Shown piece by piece: positions 7,000-16,700 of a DNA stretch of 64,000 bases. The stretch's first letter is position 1. Every line of letters starts with the position of its first letter. The stretch is taken from contig NZ_JAAAMG010000017.1 of NCBI RefSeq assembly GCF_010500815.1, forward strand, positions 1 to 64,000, given 5' to 3'. Both the position numbers and the translations under genes were made by a program. The notes below the pieces were generated by a model, which was given only the letters and a program-made list of their open reading frames with translations, was not told where the DNA came from and ran no database searches. The stretch is from Jiella pacifica (lineage in GTDB: Bacteria; Pseudomonadota; Alphaproteobacteria; Rhizobiales; Rhizobiaceae).

Positions 7000-9900
7000 T
7001 CAGAACTCACCCTCGTAGAAGACCCCGACCTCGCCGCCGCCTTCCGTGGTGACCGCGCCCTTGGCCTTCAGCCCGCCGCCGAGTTTCAATTCCAGCGACA
7101 CCCGGCCGGTGGAATCGACGCCGAGATAGGTGTTCTCATTGAGATATTTGCCGACGCCGACGGCGGTCTGGCCGTCCGAGGTGGTGGTGACGTTGAGGGA
7201 GTCGACGCCGAGCTGGGAGCGCAGATTGTCGAGAAGGCCTGTCGAGCCGCCGACGCCGGCGAGCGTCGCGGCGGCTTCCGCCAGCTGGGCGATCTGCAGC
7301 GGCGAGAGGTCCGACGTTCCCTGACCGAAGATCAGCCGCGCCAGAACCTCGTCCTGCGGTAGCGCCGGGTTGGAGGAGAAGCTGACCGACGGGTCGTTCG
7401 CCGGCCCGGTCACCGTCACGTAGACGGTGACGTCGTCGACGGTGGACGACGCCTCGAGATCGAGGGTCGGGATCAGGTCGCCGGTGAAGCTCAGATTGCC
7501 GCGCTGGAAGGTCAGTTCCTTGGAGAGGATCTGGAATCGCCCGCGCACCAGTTCGAAGCCGCCGATGATGGAGAGATTGGAGGCCGGCCCGGTGATCTGC
7601 AGCGAGCCGCCGAGTTCGAGATCGAGGCCGCGGCCGCGCACGAAGACGCGGTTCGGGGCGTTGAAGGTGATGTCGAGATCGATGCCGCCGCCGCTGGTGC
7701 CGCCGGCTGTCTTGGGAAACAGCTCGCGCTGCTGCTCGACGACGGCCGCGCTGGCGTTGCGATGGGTGACGTCGATCCGCGCCAGCGAACTCGGCAGATT
7801 GTCCGGGACGATGATGTCGATCTCTTCGGCATCGATCGTGCCGGCGAGGGTCGGCGTCGCGACGAGCGGGCCGGTCAACGTCAGATCGGCCGAAAGCCGC
7901 GCGGCGATCAGTTCGCCGTCATTGTAGCGGGCGCGATTGGCGTCGATCGTCAGATCGGCCGGGAAATCGCCCGTCAGGCCGACGGTGCCGCCGATCGTGA
8001 CGGTGCCGCCGGAGGAGATCTGGCCGGTGAAGCTCTGGATCGTCGCGGTGGTGCCGCTGAGGGCGATGGTGGTGTTGATGTCGTTGAGGGCGACGTTGAA
8101 GCCGGTGTCGACCAGCCGCGCGCCGGCGACGGTGACAGTGCCGTTGACGTTCGGCTGGGTGACGGGGCCGGTTGCCCGGACGTCGACCCGGGCCGTTCCC
8201 TGAACGGAGCGACCGCCCTCGGCGAGGATCGGATTGGCGAGGGAAAGCGGCGCCGTGCCGTTGGCCGCAAGATCGAGGGTCGGCGTGCCGGAAAGACCGA
8301 CCGAACCGTTGACGGCAAGGTCGATGCCGCTGCCGGAAAGCTGCGTGTCGGTGGTGACGCGGTTGCCGGAATACTGGCCCCGCGTCGTGATCTGCAGGGC
8401 GCCGACGCCGGCGCTGCGGGTGGGCGCGATCGAGACGCCGGAGGCGGTCACGTCGTAGGTCACCTGCGGATTGCTCGGCGCGCCGGTCGCCCGGACGGTG
8501 CCGTTGATCGTGCCCTGGGGCGCGAGGTCGCCGGCGGCCGCGCTGGCGATCGAGGCGGGCAGATCGCGGATCTCGGCCGTGAGATTGAGGTTGCTCTGGC
8601 TTGCCCCGCCGGTGACGCGGATGGTCCCGCCGCCGACCCTCACGAGCGCCTGATCGAGGGCAAGATTGCCGTTCTGATAAGCGCCGGCGATATCGGCGCT
8701 GAGGGGAGGGGCGCCGGCGGCGCGGCTCTGGGCGACGGAGACGTTGGCGGCGGAAAGATCGAAGCGGGCATTGGGGCTGGAGAGCGAGCCGGTGGCAGAA
8801 GCCGTACCGGAGACCGTCCCCTGCGCCCCGAGGCCGTCGACGAAACCGTTGGCGAGGCCGACCGGCAGCCGGCTGAGATCGACGTTGATGTCGAGCTGCT
8901 GGCCCACCGTGCCGCGCGCCGTCAGCCGGCCGTCACCGGCGACGACCTCGGCATTGGCGAGGTTGACGGTGCCGTCGTCATAGGTGCCGGCGACGTCGAG
9001 AGTGAGCGGCGCCGTGCCGGAGCGGGCGATCTGTTCCGTCGTGATGCCCGTGCCGGACAGGGAGAACTGTGCCGAGGGATCGGACAGCGAGCCGGTCGCC
9101 GTGGCGTTGCCGGAGATCGTGCCGCGGGCGCCGAGGCCCTCGACGAAGCCGTTGGCAAGGCCGGCGGGAATGTCGGTCGCGGTGACATCGAGGTCTAGCT
9201 GCTGGCCGACGGTGCCGGAGGCCGAGAGGCTGCCGGAACCGACCGCAAGGTTCGCCCGCTCGATCGTCGCCGTGCCGCCCGAATAGGAGCCCGCCGCATC
9301 GAGGCCGAGCGGCGCGATGCCGGAATCGGCGATCTGCCGGGTGGTGATGCCGGAGCCCGAAAGCTGGAACGTCGCCTGCGGGTCGGAGAGCGAGCCCGTT
9401 GCCTTGCCGGAGCCGGAGACCGTGCCGCGGGCGCCGAGGCCCTCGACGAAGCCGTTGGCGAGGCCGACCGGCAGCTCCGAGAGGTTCAGCGTCAGATCGA
9501 GATTCTCGCCGACAGTGCCCGAAGCCGACAGCGAGCCGTCGCCGACCGTGACGTTGGCCCGCTCGATGGTCGCGGTGCCGCCGGCATAGGAGCCCGCGGC
9601 GTCGAGGGCGAGCGGCGCGACGCCGGATTTGGCGATCTGCTGGGTGGTGATCCCGGTGCCGGAGAGCTGGAACGTTGCGTTCGGATCGGAGAGCGAGCCG
9701 GTTGCCCGGCCGGTGCCGGAGATCGTGCCCGTCGCGTTGAGCCCCTCGACGAAGCCGTTGGCAAGGCCCACCGGAAGCGCCTCGAGGGCGAGATCGAGGT
9801 TCAATTGGTCGCCGACAGTGCCGCTCGCGCGGAGCGAGCCCTCGCCGACGTCGAGCCTTGCGGTGGCAAGGTTCAGCGTGCCGTCCTGATAGCTGCCGTC

Positions 9901-12900
9901 GGCGTCCAGCGACAGCGGCGGGACGCCGCCCTGCGCGATCGCCTCTGTGGTGATGCCGGTACCCGACAGGTCGAAGGTGGCGTCGGGCTTTTCGAGCGTG
10001 CCCGTCGCCTTCGCGGTGCCGGAGATCGTGCCCTCGGCGCCGAGGCCGTCGACGAAGCCGTTGGCGAGGCCGACCGGCAGGCGGCTCATTTCCGCGGTGA
10101 CGTCGAGGGTTTCGCCAATGCTGCCGGAGACTGTCAGAGAGCCATCGCCGACATTGACGACGCCCGTCTGAATGTCGGCCGTGCCGTCGGCATAGCTGCC
10201 GGCAAGGCGCAGATCGAGCGGCTTGATGCCGGATTTGGCGATCTCGTCGGTGGTGATGCCGCTGCCCTGGATGTCGAAGGTGGCATCGGGGTTCGTCGGT
10301 GTGCCGGTGGCGCTGGCGGTGCCCGAGATCGTGCCCTGGGCCGAGAGATCCGGCACGAAGCCGTTGACGAGGCCGACAGGCAGGTTTTCCGCCCGCACCC
10401 GGACATCGAGGTTTTCGCCGATCGTGCCCGAGGCGGTGAGCGAGGCCGAGCCGACCTCGATTTCCGCATTGGCAAGCGTCAGCGTCTGGTCGTCGTAGGA
10501 GCCGGAAGCGTCGAGCGACAGGGGCGCGATTCCGGCGTTGGCAATGGCCTTGGCGGTAATCTGGCGGCCGGTGAGCGAGAAGGTCGCGGCGGGATTGCTC
10601 GTCGTGCCGGAAAGCTGCGCGTTGCCGGAAAGGGTGCCCGATGCGTCGAGTCCTTCGACGAAGGCGTTGGCGATGGCGACGGGGGCCTGGGTGAGATCGA
10701 CGTCGAGGTCGATCGTCTCGCCGAGCGAGCCGGTCGCGGTCAGCGAGCCGTCGCCGAGATCGAGGCGGGCCGTCTGGAGCTGCAGCGTGCCGCCGGAATA
10801 GCTGCCGGAGACGGTACCGTCGACCGGCGGCGTCGCCGTGCCGCCCGAGCGGGTGGCGACGACCTGCCGGGCACGGAGGTCGAAGCGGGCGGCCGGATCG
10901 CTCGCCTGGCCGCTGACTTCGGCGGTGCCGTCGATCGTGCCGGCGAGCGACAGATTTTCGACGAAGGGATTGGCGACGGCGGCGGGGACGTTGGTCAGAT
11001 CGGCCGAAAGATCGAGCGTCTCGCCGGCCGAGCCGGAGGCCGAGAGCCGCCCCTCGCCGACCGTCAGGGTGAGATCGGAGAGAGTCGTGGTGCCGCCCGC
11101 GATGCGGATCCGCGCCGGGTCCTGCAGCGCCACCGCGGCATCCGGGATTGCCGCGGTCAGCCGCTGGAGCGCGACCACGATTTCGTTCGGTCGGAAGGTG
11201 GCATCGCCCGCAAGCGCGAGCGGAACGCCGTTCATCCGCGCGGACGCCTCGACGCCGGCCGTCTCGGCCGCCTGCCTGGAAAAGGCGACGGAAAGTTCCG
11301 AGACGTCGACGCCGCCGGCGCTGATCGCGCTGGCGGTGACGGTGCCCTGCGGGATCGGAATGCCGAGATAGTCATAGACCGACAGGTCGATCTTCGCGCC
11401 CGAAAGCGTGTTGCCGGATACCGAGACGCTCTCGCCGGTGAGGTCGGGCTTGGCGACGGGTGTCCCGTCGGACAACACGTCGAAGCCGAGGGTGCCGGTC
11501 ACGTCGCCGCTGGCGGTGAGGCCGCCGAGGGCGGCAAGGGCCGCGAGATCGTCGAGCTTCACGTCGAGCGTGCCGATCGGCAGAAAATTCGGCGTGAGCG
11601 TCAGATCGCCGGTGATGCTGTTGGTGCCCTGGCGGATGACGAGGCCGGAAACCTTCGCTTCGCCGTTCGGCAGGCCGGCGAGGTCCGCCTTGCCTTCGAG
11701 GGGCTGGCCGTCGATGACGCCGGAAATGTCGACGCTGCCTTCCGGGGCGCCGGATTGCAGCGTTCCTTCCACCTTCACGCTGAGGCTGGCGAGTTCGCGG
11801 CCGTTGATCGACAGGCCGTTGCCGTCGACGGTGAGGTCGATGTCGGGGGCGGCGACCGGCCCGTTCGCGGTCAACTGGAAGCTCGCCCCGCCGGAAAGCT
11901 GCTGGCTGACATTGCCGGCATTGGCAAGCTTGCCGGAAATGTCGGCCGAGACCGTCTCGTCGGAAAGCCCTGCCTGGCCCTCGATCGACAGGTTGTCGCC
12001 GTTCACCCTCAGCTGTCTGGCCGCGAGCGAACCGTCCTGGCTCCGCGCGAAATCGCCCGAAACGGCGATCGTCTCGCCGGCGATCGGGGCGAGCCCGGCG
12101 GACAGCGCGACGGTCTTGAAGCTGGAATCGAGCGTCAGGTCGAAGGTCGAGAAATTCAGCGCCGCCGAGCCGGTGACGTTCAGATTGGCCGTGTCGGTGG
12201 CAAGCGTCGCCGGATCGAGGCGGATGCCGTTCTGGTCGAGCGCGCCGCTGCCGGACAGCTTGATCGGGCCGTCGAGGAAGCGTTGCTGGACGCCTTCCGG
12301 CGCCTTGGCCGAGGCGGCGCTGGCCGAAAGCTGGAATGGGCCGGTGAGGCCGGTGACGTCGAAGCTCTGGCTGGTCAGTTCGGCGCCGAGATTGTTGGCG
12401 GCGTATTCGCCGTAGACGAGCTGCGGGAGGGAGGCGTTCACCGAGACGGCGGCATTCGCCAGCGCCCCTTGCAGCGAAGCCTCGAGGCTCGCGACGGACA
12501 GGTCGATCGGCGTCTCCGGCGTGCCGAAGGAGAGGGCGAGCGGGCCGCCGCCGGGCGCGCTCAGCTGGACGGAGAGGTCGTTGCCGGAGCCGGAGGGGTC
12601 GACCGTGCCGGTGGCCGAGAGCTGGACCGCCTGGGAGGCGAGGGTGCCCTGCTCGATCCGGTAGGTGCCGTCGTCGCGGATCTCGACGGTGGCGTCGAGA
12701 TTGGCGCCGCCTTCGACATAGCGCTGATAGGCCTCCGACACGAAGCGCTCGGCCGCGACGTTGAGCGACAGGGCTGCGCGATAGGCGGCGTCCTGCCGGT
12801 CGACGCGGGCGGTCAGGGTGGCGGCCTGTTCGTTGTCGACGGTGAGCGCGCCGTTTGCCATGAAGCCGGAGAGCGGGCCGGAGCCGTTGACCGTCAGCTG

Positions 12901-13566
12901 CACCGGCGGGGCGCCGGGAATGCCGAGCAGCGTCGCGACGAGGCCGCCCTGCGGCTCGCTGGCGTCGACATCGACCACCAGCCTGTTGTCGTCCGGCGCG
13001 AACTCGATCTTGAAGGCGATGCGCCCCGGCTGGTCGAGCCGCTCGACGGTCGCCTGCGCCGAGAGCTGCGTCGGATCGTCTTCGAGGGCGAGGCTGGCAT
13101 TCGCCTTCAGCCGGGCGCGCGTGCCGGCGATCGCCTCGCCGAGAATGAATTCCTCGATGGCGATCTGTTGGATGTCGGCGGTGATCGAGGGCAGTGAAAA
13201 GCCGCCGCCGCCTTCGCTGGCCGGCTGGCCGGCCGGCAGGCGCTCCAGCACGATCTGGCCGGCGGAGAGGTTCTCGATCGCGACGTTGGAGCGCACCAGC
13301 GCCAGCGGCGACCAGTCCATGGCGAGATCGCTGGCCGTCAGGAAGACGCCCTCAGGGTCGGAGACGGTGACCTTCTCGATGCGGATCGCCCCGCTCAGCG
13401 CGCCGGACAGACCGTCGATCTTCACCTTCATCGTGTCGGTGGAGATCAGGTTCTCGATCTGGCTGGCGATGAACTGCTGGGCATGCGCCGGCCGGCTCGT
13501 CGGAACGAGCGCGACGAGTGCCAGGAACAGCGTCAGAGCGAGAGCGGCGAGGCGTTCGTTGATCAT
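7000..13566 (-). CDS. tamB: Translocation and assembly module subunit TamB (AsmA-like, DUF490), repeat-expanded
   Basis: A 2188-aa inner-membrane-anchored periplasmic protein. An N-terminal signal anchor (about 5-29) precedes a very long beta-rich region. The C-terminal DUF490 domain (about the last 350 residues) includes FNAPNRVFVRGRGLDLELGG, GSLQITGPASNLSIIGGFEL and PQDEVLARLIFGQGTSDLSPLQ, and the protein ends GVFYEGEF. TamB with TamA inserts outer-membrane proteins and, in related AsmA-like proteins, moves lipids between membranes. E. coli TamB is about 1260 aa, so this one is strikingly long. Residues about 860-1680 hold roughly nine copies of a 101-residue unit built on GLANGFVEGLGA-GTISG and LSGTGITT. 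The start ATG overlaps the tamA stop by one base (TGATG). Confidence 0.93.
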   Translation of the reverse strand: MINERLAALALTLFLALVALVPTSRPAHAQQFIASQIENLISTDTMKVKIDGLSGALSGAIRIEKVTVSDPEGVFLTASDLAMDWSPLALVRSNVAIENLSAGQIVLERLPAGQPASEGGGGFSLPSITADIQQIAIEEFILGEAIAGTRARLKANASLALEDDPTQLSAQATVERLDQPGRIAFKIEFAPDDNRLVVDVDASEPQGGLVATLLGIPGAPPVQLTVNGSGPLSGFMANGALTVDNEQAATLTARVDRQDAAYRAALSLNVAAERFVSEAYQRYVEGGANLDATVEIRDDGTYRIEQGTLASQAVQLSATGTVDPSGSGNDLSVQLSAPGGGPLALSFGTPETPIDLSVASLEASLQGALANAAVSVNASLPQLVYGEYAANNLGAELTSQSFDVTGLTGPFQLSASAASAKAPEGVQQRFLDGPIKLSGSGALDQNGIRLDPATLATDTANLNVTGSAALNFSTFDLTLDSSFKTVALSAGLAPIAGETIAVSGDFARSQDGSLAARQLRVNGDNLSIEGQAGLSDETVSADISGKLANAGNVSQQLSGGASFQLTANGPVAAPDIDLTVDGNGLSINGRELASLSVKVEGTLQSGAPEGSVDISGVIDGQPLEGKADLAGLPNGEAKVSGLVIRQGTNSITGDLTLTPNFLPIGTLDVKLDDLAALAALGGLTASGDVTGTLGFDVLSDGTPVAKPDLTGESVSVSGNTLSGAKIDLSVYDYLGIPIPQGTVTASAISAGGVDVSELSVAFSRQAAETAGVEASARMNGVPLALAGDATFRPNEIVVALQRLTAAIPDAAVALQDPARIRIAGGTTTLSDLTLTVGEGRLSASGSAGETLDLSADLTNVPAAVANPFVENLSLAGTIDGTAEVSGQASDPAARFDLRARQVVATRSGGTATPPVDGTVSGSYSGGTLQLQTARLDLGDGSLTATGSLGETIDLDVDLTQAPVAIANAFVEGLDASGTLSGNAQLSGTTSNPAATFSLTGRQITAKAIANAGIAPLSLDASGSYDDQTLTLANAEIEVGSASLTASGTIGENLDVRVRAENLPVGLVNGFVPDLSAQGTISGTASATGTPTNPDATFDIQGSGITTDEIAKSGIKPLDLRLAGSYADGTADIQTGVVNVGDGSLTVSGSIGETLDVTAEMSRLPVGLANGFVDGLGAEGTISGTAKATGTLEKPDATFDLSGTGITTEAIAQGGVPPLSLDADGSYQDGTLNLATARLDVGEGSLRASGTVGDQLNLDLALEALPVGLANGFVEGLNATGTISGTGRATGSLSDPNATFQLSGTGITTQQIAKSGVAPLALDAAGSYAGGTATIERANVTVGDGSLSASGTVGENLDLTLNLSELPVGLANGFVEGLGARGTVSGSGKATGSLSDPQATFQLSGSGITTRQIADSGIAPLGLDAAGSYSGGTATIERANLAVGSGSLSASGTVGQQLDLDVTATDIPAGLANGFVEGLGARGTISGNATATGSLSDPSAQFSLSGTGITTEQIARSGTAPLTLDVAGTYDDGTVNLANAEVVAGDGRLTARGTVGQQLDINVDLSRLPVGLANGFVDGLGAQGTVSGTASATGSLSSPNARFDLSAANVSVAQSRAAGAPPLSADIAGAYQNGNLALDQALVRVGGGTIRVTGGASQSNLNLTAEIRDLPASIASAAAGDLAPQGTINGTVRATGAPSNPQVTYDVTASGVSIAPTRSAGVGALQITTRGQYSGNRVTTDTQLSGSGIDLAVNGSVGLSGTPTLDLAANGTAPLSLANPILAEGGRSVQGTARVDVRATGPVTQPNVNGTVTVAGARLVDTGFNVALNDINTTIALSGTTATIQSFTGQISSGGTVTIGGTVGLTGDFPADLTIDANRARYNDGELIAARLSADLTLTGPLVATPTLAGTIDAEEIDIIVPDNLPSSLARIDVTHRNASAAVVEQQRELFPKTAGGTSGGGIDLDITFNAPNRVFVRGRGLDLELGGSLQITGPASNLSIIGGFELVRGRFQILSKELTFQRGNLSFTGDLIPTLDLEASSTVDDVTVYVTVTGPANDPSVSFSSNPALPQDEVLARLIFGQGTSDLSPLQIAQLAEAAATLAGVGGSTGLLDNLRSQLGVDSLNVTTTSDGQTAVGVGKYLNENTYLGVDSTGRVSLELKLGGGLKAKGAVTTEGGGEVGVFYEGEF
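8536..10971 (-). repeat. In-phase 303-bp tandem repeats within tamB
   Basis: The complement of the NGFV codons recurs at 8839, 9142, 9445, 9748, 10051, 10354, 10657 and 10960, each exactly 303 bases apart. A more degenerate unit is at about 8536. One unit encodes 101 residues, for example from LPVGLANGFVDGLGAEG to the next LPVGLANGFVEGLNATG. The middle units are the most alike and the outer ones diverge, as expected for expansion by unequal recombination from the centre. Confidence 0.9.
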
Positions 13567-15524
13567 CAGAAGGCCTGTCCGATTCCGGCGTAGATCTGGT
13601 ACCCGGCGTCCCTTGGCCCCGGGTCGAGGGGAATGCCGACGTCGATGCGGATCGGGCCGAAGCTGGTGAGATAGCGGGCGCCGACGCCGGCGCCGAGCTT
13701 GAAGTTCGAAAAGTCGGGGACGAGTTCGTCGGAGACCGTGCCGAAGTCGAGGAAGGGCACGACCTGGATGTTCTCGGTGATGCCGATGCGCGCCTCGACC
13801 GAGCCCTCGAACAGCGACAGGCCGCCGGTCGGCGTGTCGGTGAAGCGGTCGTTGAAGCCCGAGCCGGGCGGCACGTTTCCGGGGAAATAGGGGCCGACCG
13901 ACTGGAACTCGTAGCCGCGGACCGAACCGCCGCCGCCGGCGAAGAAGCGGCGGTCGTTGGGAATGTCCGCAACGTCGGCGCCAAAGATCGTGCCGTAACC
14001 GAGCCGGCCGGCGAGGATCAGCCGGTCGCTTTCCGTCAGCGACAGATAGGCCCGGCCGTCGAGCCTGGTCTTGACGAAGGGCGTCGAGGTGTTGAAGCCG
14101 TAGGACGGCTCGGCGAGGGCCTGGAAATAGAAGCCGTCGGTGGGGTTCAGCTCGTTGTTGCGGCCGTCATAGGTGTAGGTGATCGGCAGCGAGGCGATGA
14201 AGTAGTCGCGGGTGCCGAGATAGTCCGTGATCTCTTCGTATTCCCCGCGCAAGGTGACGTTCAGCGTCTGCTGGCGATCGATCTCGTATTCGACGCCGCT
14301 GGTCGCCGCATAGCTCTGGCGGTCGTAGGCGAGCGGCTGCTCCTTCTTGATTTCGAGCGAGCCGATATAGACCGAATCGGGGCCGAGGACGCCGGGCTTC
14401 TTGAAGACCAGCGAGCTCGAATAGTCGAAGCCGTCGGTCTCGCGCGCCTCGCCGGAAACGGCGGTCGCGCCGATGCGCGACACCGAGGCGTCGAAGCGCA
14501 GTGACTCGGCCCGGCCAAAGAGGTTGCGATAGCCGACATAGCCGTTGGCGCCGGCGCCCTCGGTGTTGGAATAGGTCGCCCCGACGCCGTAATAGCCGAA
14601 CTTGCGTTCGCCGACCTCGACCTGCACCGGCAGCGAGCCGTCCGGATCCTGGGCCTTGCCTTCCTTGACGGTGACCGAGGAGAAGACGCCGAGCTTCAGA
14701 AGCCGGGCCCTCGCATCGGCGAGTTCCTGCGGCGAGAACACCTCGCCGGCCTTCAGCCCGGTCATATAGGCGATGAAGCCGGGATCGACGTCCTTGGCGC
14801 CCTCGACATAGACGTCGCCGAAGGGCACCCGCGGGCCGGGATCGAGGGCGGCCTGATATTCCAGACGGTCGGTCGCGGCGTCGGCGATGATGTCGCGGCC
14901 CGTGACCGCGACGAAGGGGCGGCCGTCCTCGCGCAGCGCATTGAACATCTTGGCTTCGGCTTCCAGCACCTTGGCCGAGCCGGCGTCGCCACCGGCCTCG
15001 AGGCCGTATTCGGCCGGATCGACGGGAATGCCACCGGAGCTGACGGCGATGCGGCCGAGCGTGTATTTCGGCCCCGGCCGCACCCGGATGGTCACCGGTA
15101 CCGGCCGGGCGGAGAAGGTCGCATCCGGCTGCAGGGTGGTGATGTCGCGGCCCTCGATGAAGACGTCCACGAGACCGTCGTAGCGCGCCTGTTCGAACAG
15201 GGCGGCGACGAGCCGCTTGCGGTCGGTCTTGGCCTTGGACAGAAGGCCGAGCGAGCCGGAGACCGGCTTTTCCTCGTCGCCGATCAGGCCGGAGGCGGTG
15301 CGCAGGGCGTCTTCGAGCGATCCGTCCTCGTTTCCCGGAGCGGGCTCGACGGTCAGAGTCACGGTGTAGTTCAGGGGATCGATCACCTCGACGTCGGCGT
15401 CGGTGCTCTCGAAGAACTTCAAGCCGAAGATCTCGAACGCGCCGGCCGGCGAGGCCAGGGAGATCGCCAGGGCAATCGAAACGCAGATTGCAGGCAGGCG
15501 GTCAAATTCGGGCAAACGCTTCAA
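13566..15524 (-). CDS. tamA: Autotransporter assembly outer-membrane protein TamA (Omp85 family)
   Basis: A 652-aa protein with a signal peptide ending ISLASPAGAFE. POTRA-like domains occupy about residues 50-300, including VTIRVRPGPKYTLGRIAV and GLKAGEVFSPQELADARARLLKLG. A 16-strand barrel domain follows, with RRFFAGGGGSVRGYEFQSVG (the conserved VRGY/F lid-lock region) and the terminal phenylalanine of GIGQAF. It sits in the outer membrane and pairs with TamB, encoded immediately downstream with one base of overlap. The pair forms a clear tamAB operon, divergent from coxS. Confidence 0.93.
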   Translation of the reverse strand: MKRLPEFDRLPAICVSIALAISLASPAGAFEIFGLKFFESTDADVEVIDPLNYTVTLTVEPAPGNEDGSLEDALRTASGLIGDEEKPVSGSLGLLSKAKTDRKRLVAALFEQARYDGLVDVFIEGRDITTLQPDATFSARPVPVTIRVRPGPKYTLGRIAVSSGGIPVDPAEYGLEAGGDAGSAKVLEAEAKMFNALREDGRPFVAVTGRDIIADAATDRLEYQAALDPGPRVPFGDVYVEGAKDVDPGFIAYMTGLKAGEVFSPQELADARARLLKLGVFSSVTVKEGKAQDPDGSLPVQVEVGERKFGYYGVGATYSNTEGAGANGYVGYRNLFGRAESLRFDASVSRIGATAVSGEARETDGFDYSSSLVFKKPGVLGPDSVYIGSLEIKKEQPLAYDRQSYAATSGVEYEIDRQQTLNVTLRGEYEEITDYLGTRDYFIASLPITYTYDGRNNELNPTDGFYFQALAEPSYGFNTSTPFVKTRLDGRAYLSLTESDRLILAGRLGYGTIFGADVADIPNDRRFFAGGGGSVRGYEFQSVGPYFPGNVPPGSGFNDRFTDTPTGGLSLFEGSVEARIGITENIQVVPFLDFGTVSDELVPDFSNFKLGAGVGARYLTSFGPIRIDVGIPLDPGPRDAGYQIYAGIGQAF

Positions 15525-16099
15525 TCCCCTGAACCAACGATCATGCGGAGGGTAAGAGTGCCCGCCGTCATGGCGTGGCAGAGCCGGTCGGCCCTTCCCG
15601 AAAAGTTTCGCTCCCCCCTTCAGGTGAGAGTAAGCATGCCCGGAAATCGTGAAATAACAACTACGAACGCCTGTCGAACCGGCCTGCCGACGCCCCGCGA
15701 ACGTCGATTGGACCCGCGCTGTGCCGATGCGACCACAGCACGGCCTTCAAACTCGGACCGACTGTCGCAGGCAGCGCCCGGCGGTTGCAATTTGCTTGCG
15801 CGTTGCCGATGGGCAACGCCTCCCGGCCAGATGACCAAACGCGACCGTGCCGGCGCGGGCCGGCCGGCGTGGTGCCTTGGTGCGCCGTGGCCTTTCGCCA
15901 TCCGGCGATGCGTGATCCGCCGGGCGAGGGCGCCTTGCGTGGAACGATTCTGAAAAGCGCTTGAAGCCCAGACCACAAAGGGGCAATCTCCCCCGCGAGC
16001 GTCCCGCCCTGCCTGCTTCGCCGACGAAGCGGGTGCCGAGTGGAACGGGGACCAGCGACATGACCGGCCGATCGAGCCGGCGAGTTTGGGAGGAGTTTC
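15525..16099. promoter_or_regulatory. Divergent intergenic region between tamA and coxS
   Basis: These 575 bases should hold promoters for both operons. Several reading frames cross it, but none has recognisable protein content. A strong ribosome-binding site (GGGAGGAG, about 16088-16095) precedes the coxS ATG. No repeat, tRNA or convincing promoter was recognised. Confidence 0.4.
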
Positions 16100-16588
<489 letters not shown>

Positions 16589-16700
16589 CGTGACGGGCTG
16601 CCGCGGCCCCGCCGGGCGCCGCGGTCTTCGAACGGTTTCATCGATCGCGGGTGCGCCCTGGCGCATGGGAGCCTCGATCGAGCTCAGGGAGGTTTGATTT

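Noticed and set aside
8536-10971. CRISPR array or satellite DNA for the 303-bp repeats
   Set aside because: The units are coding, in frame, contiguous without spacers and fit TamB beta-taco sequence.
9805-13197. 1130-codon plus-strand open frame antisense to tamB
   Set aside because: It lies opposite the repeat-rich tamB gene, its composition is Arg/Gly/Ala-rich with the 303-bp periodicity of tamB, and no domain is seen. It is a by-product of high GC and missing stops.
15543-15953. Possible 136-codon gene between tamA and coxS
   Set aside because: Arg/Pro/Ala-rich, no ribosome-binding site, no family resemblance, and competing frames of similar length on the other strand.
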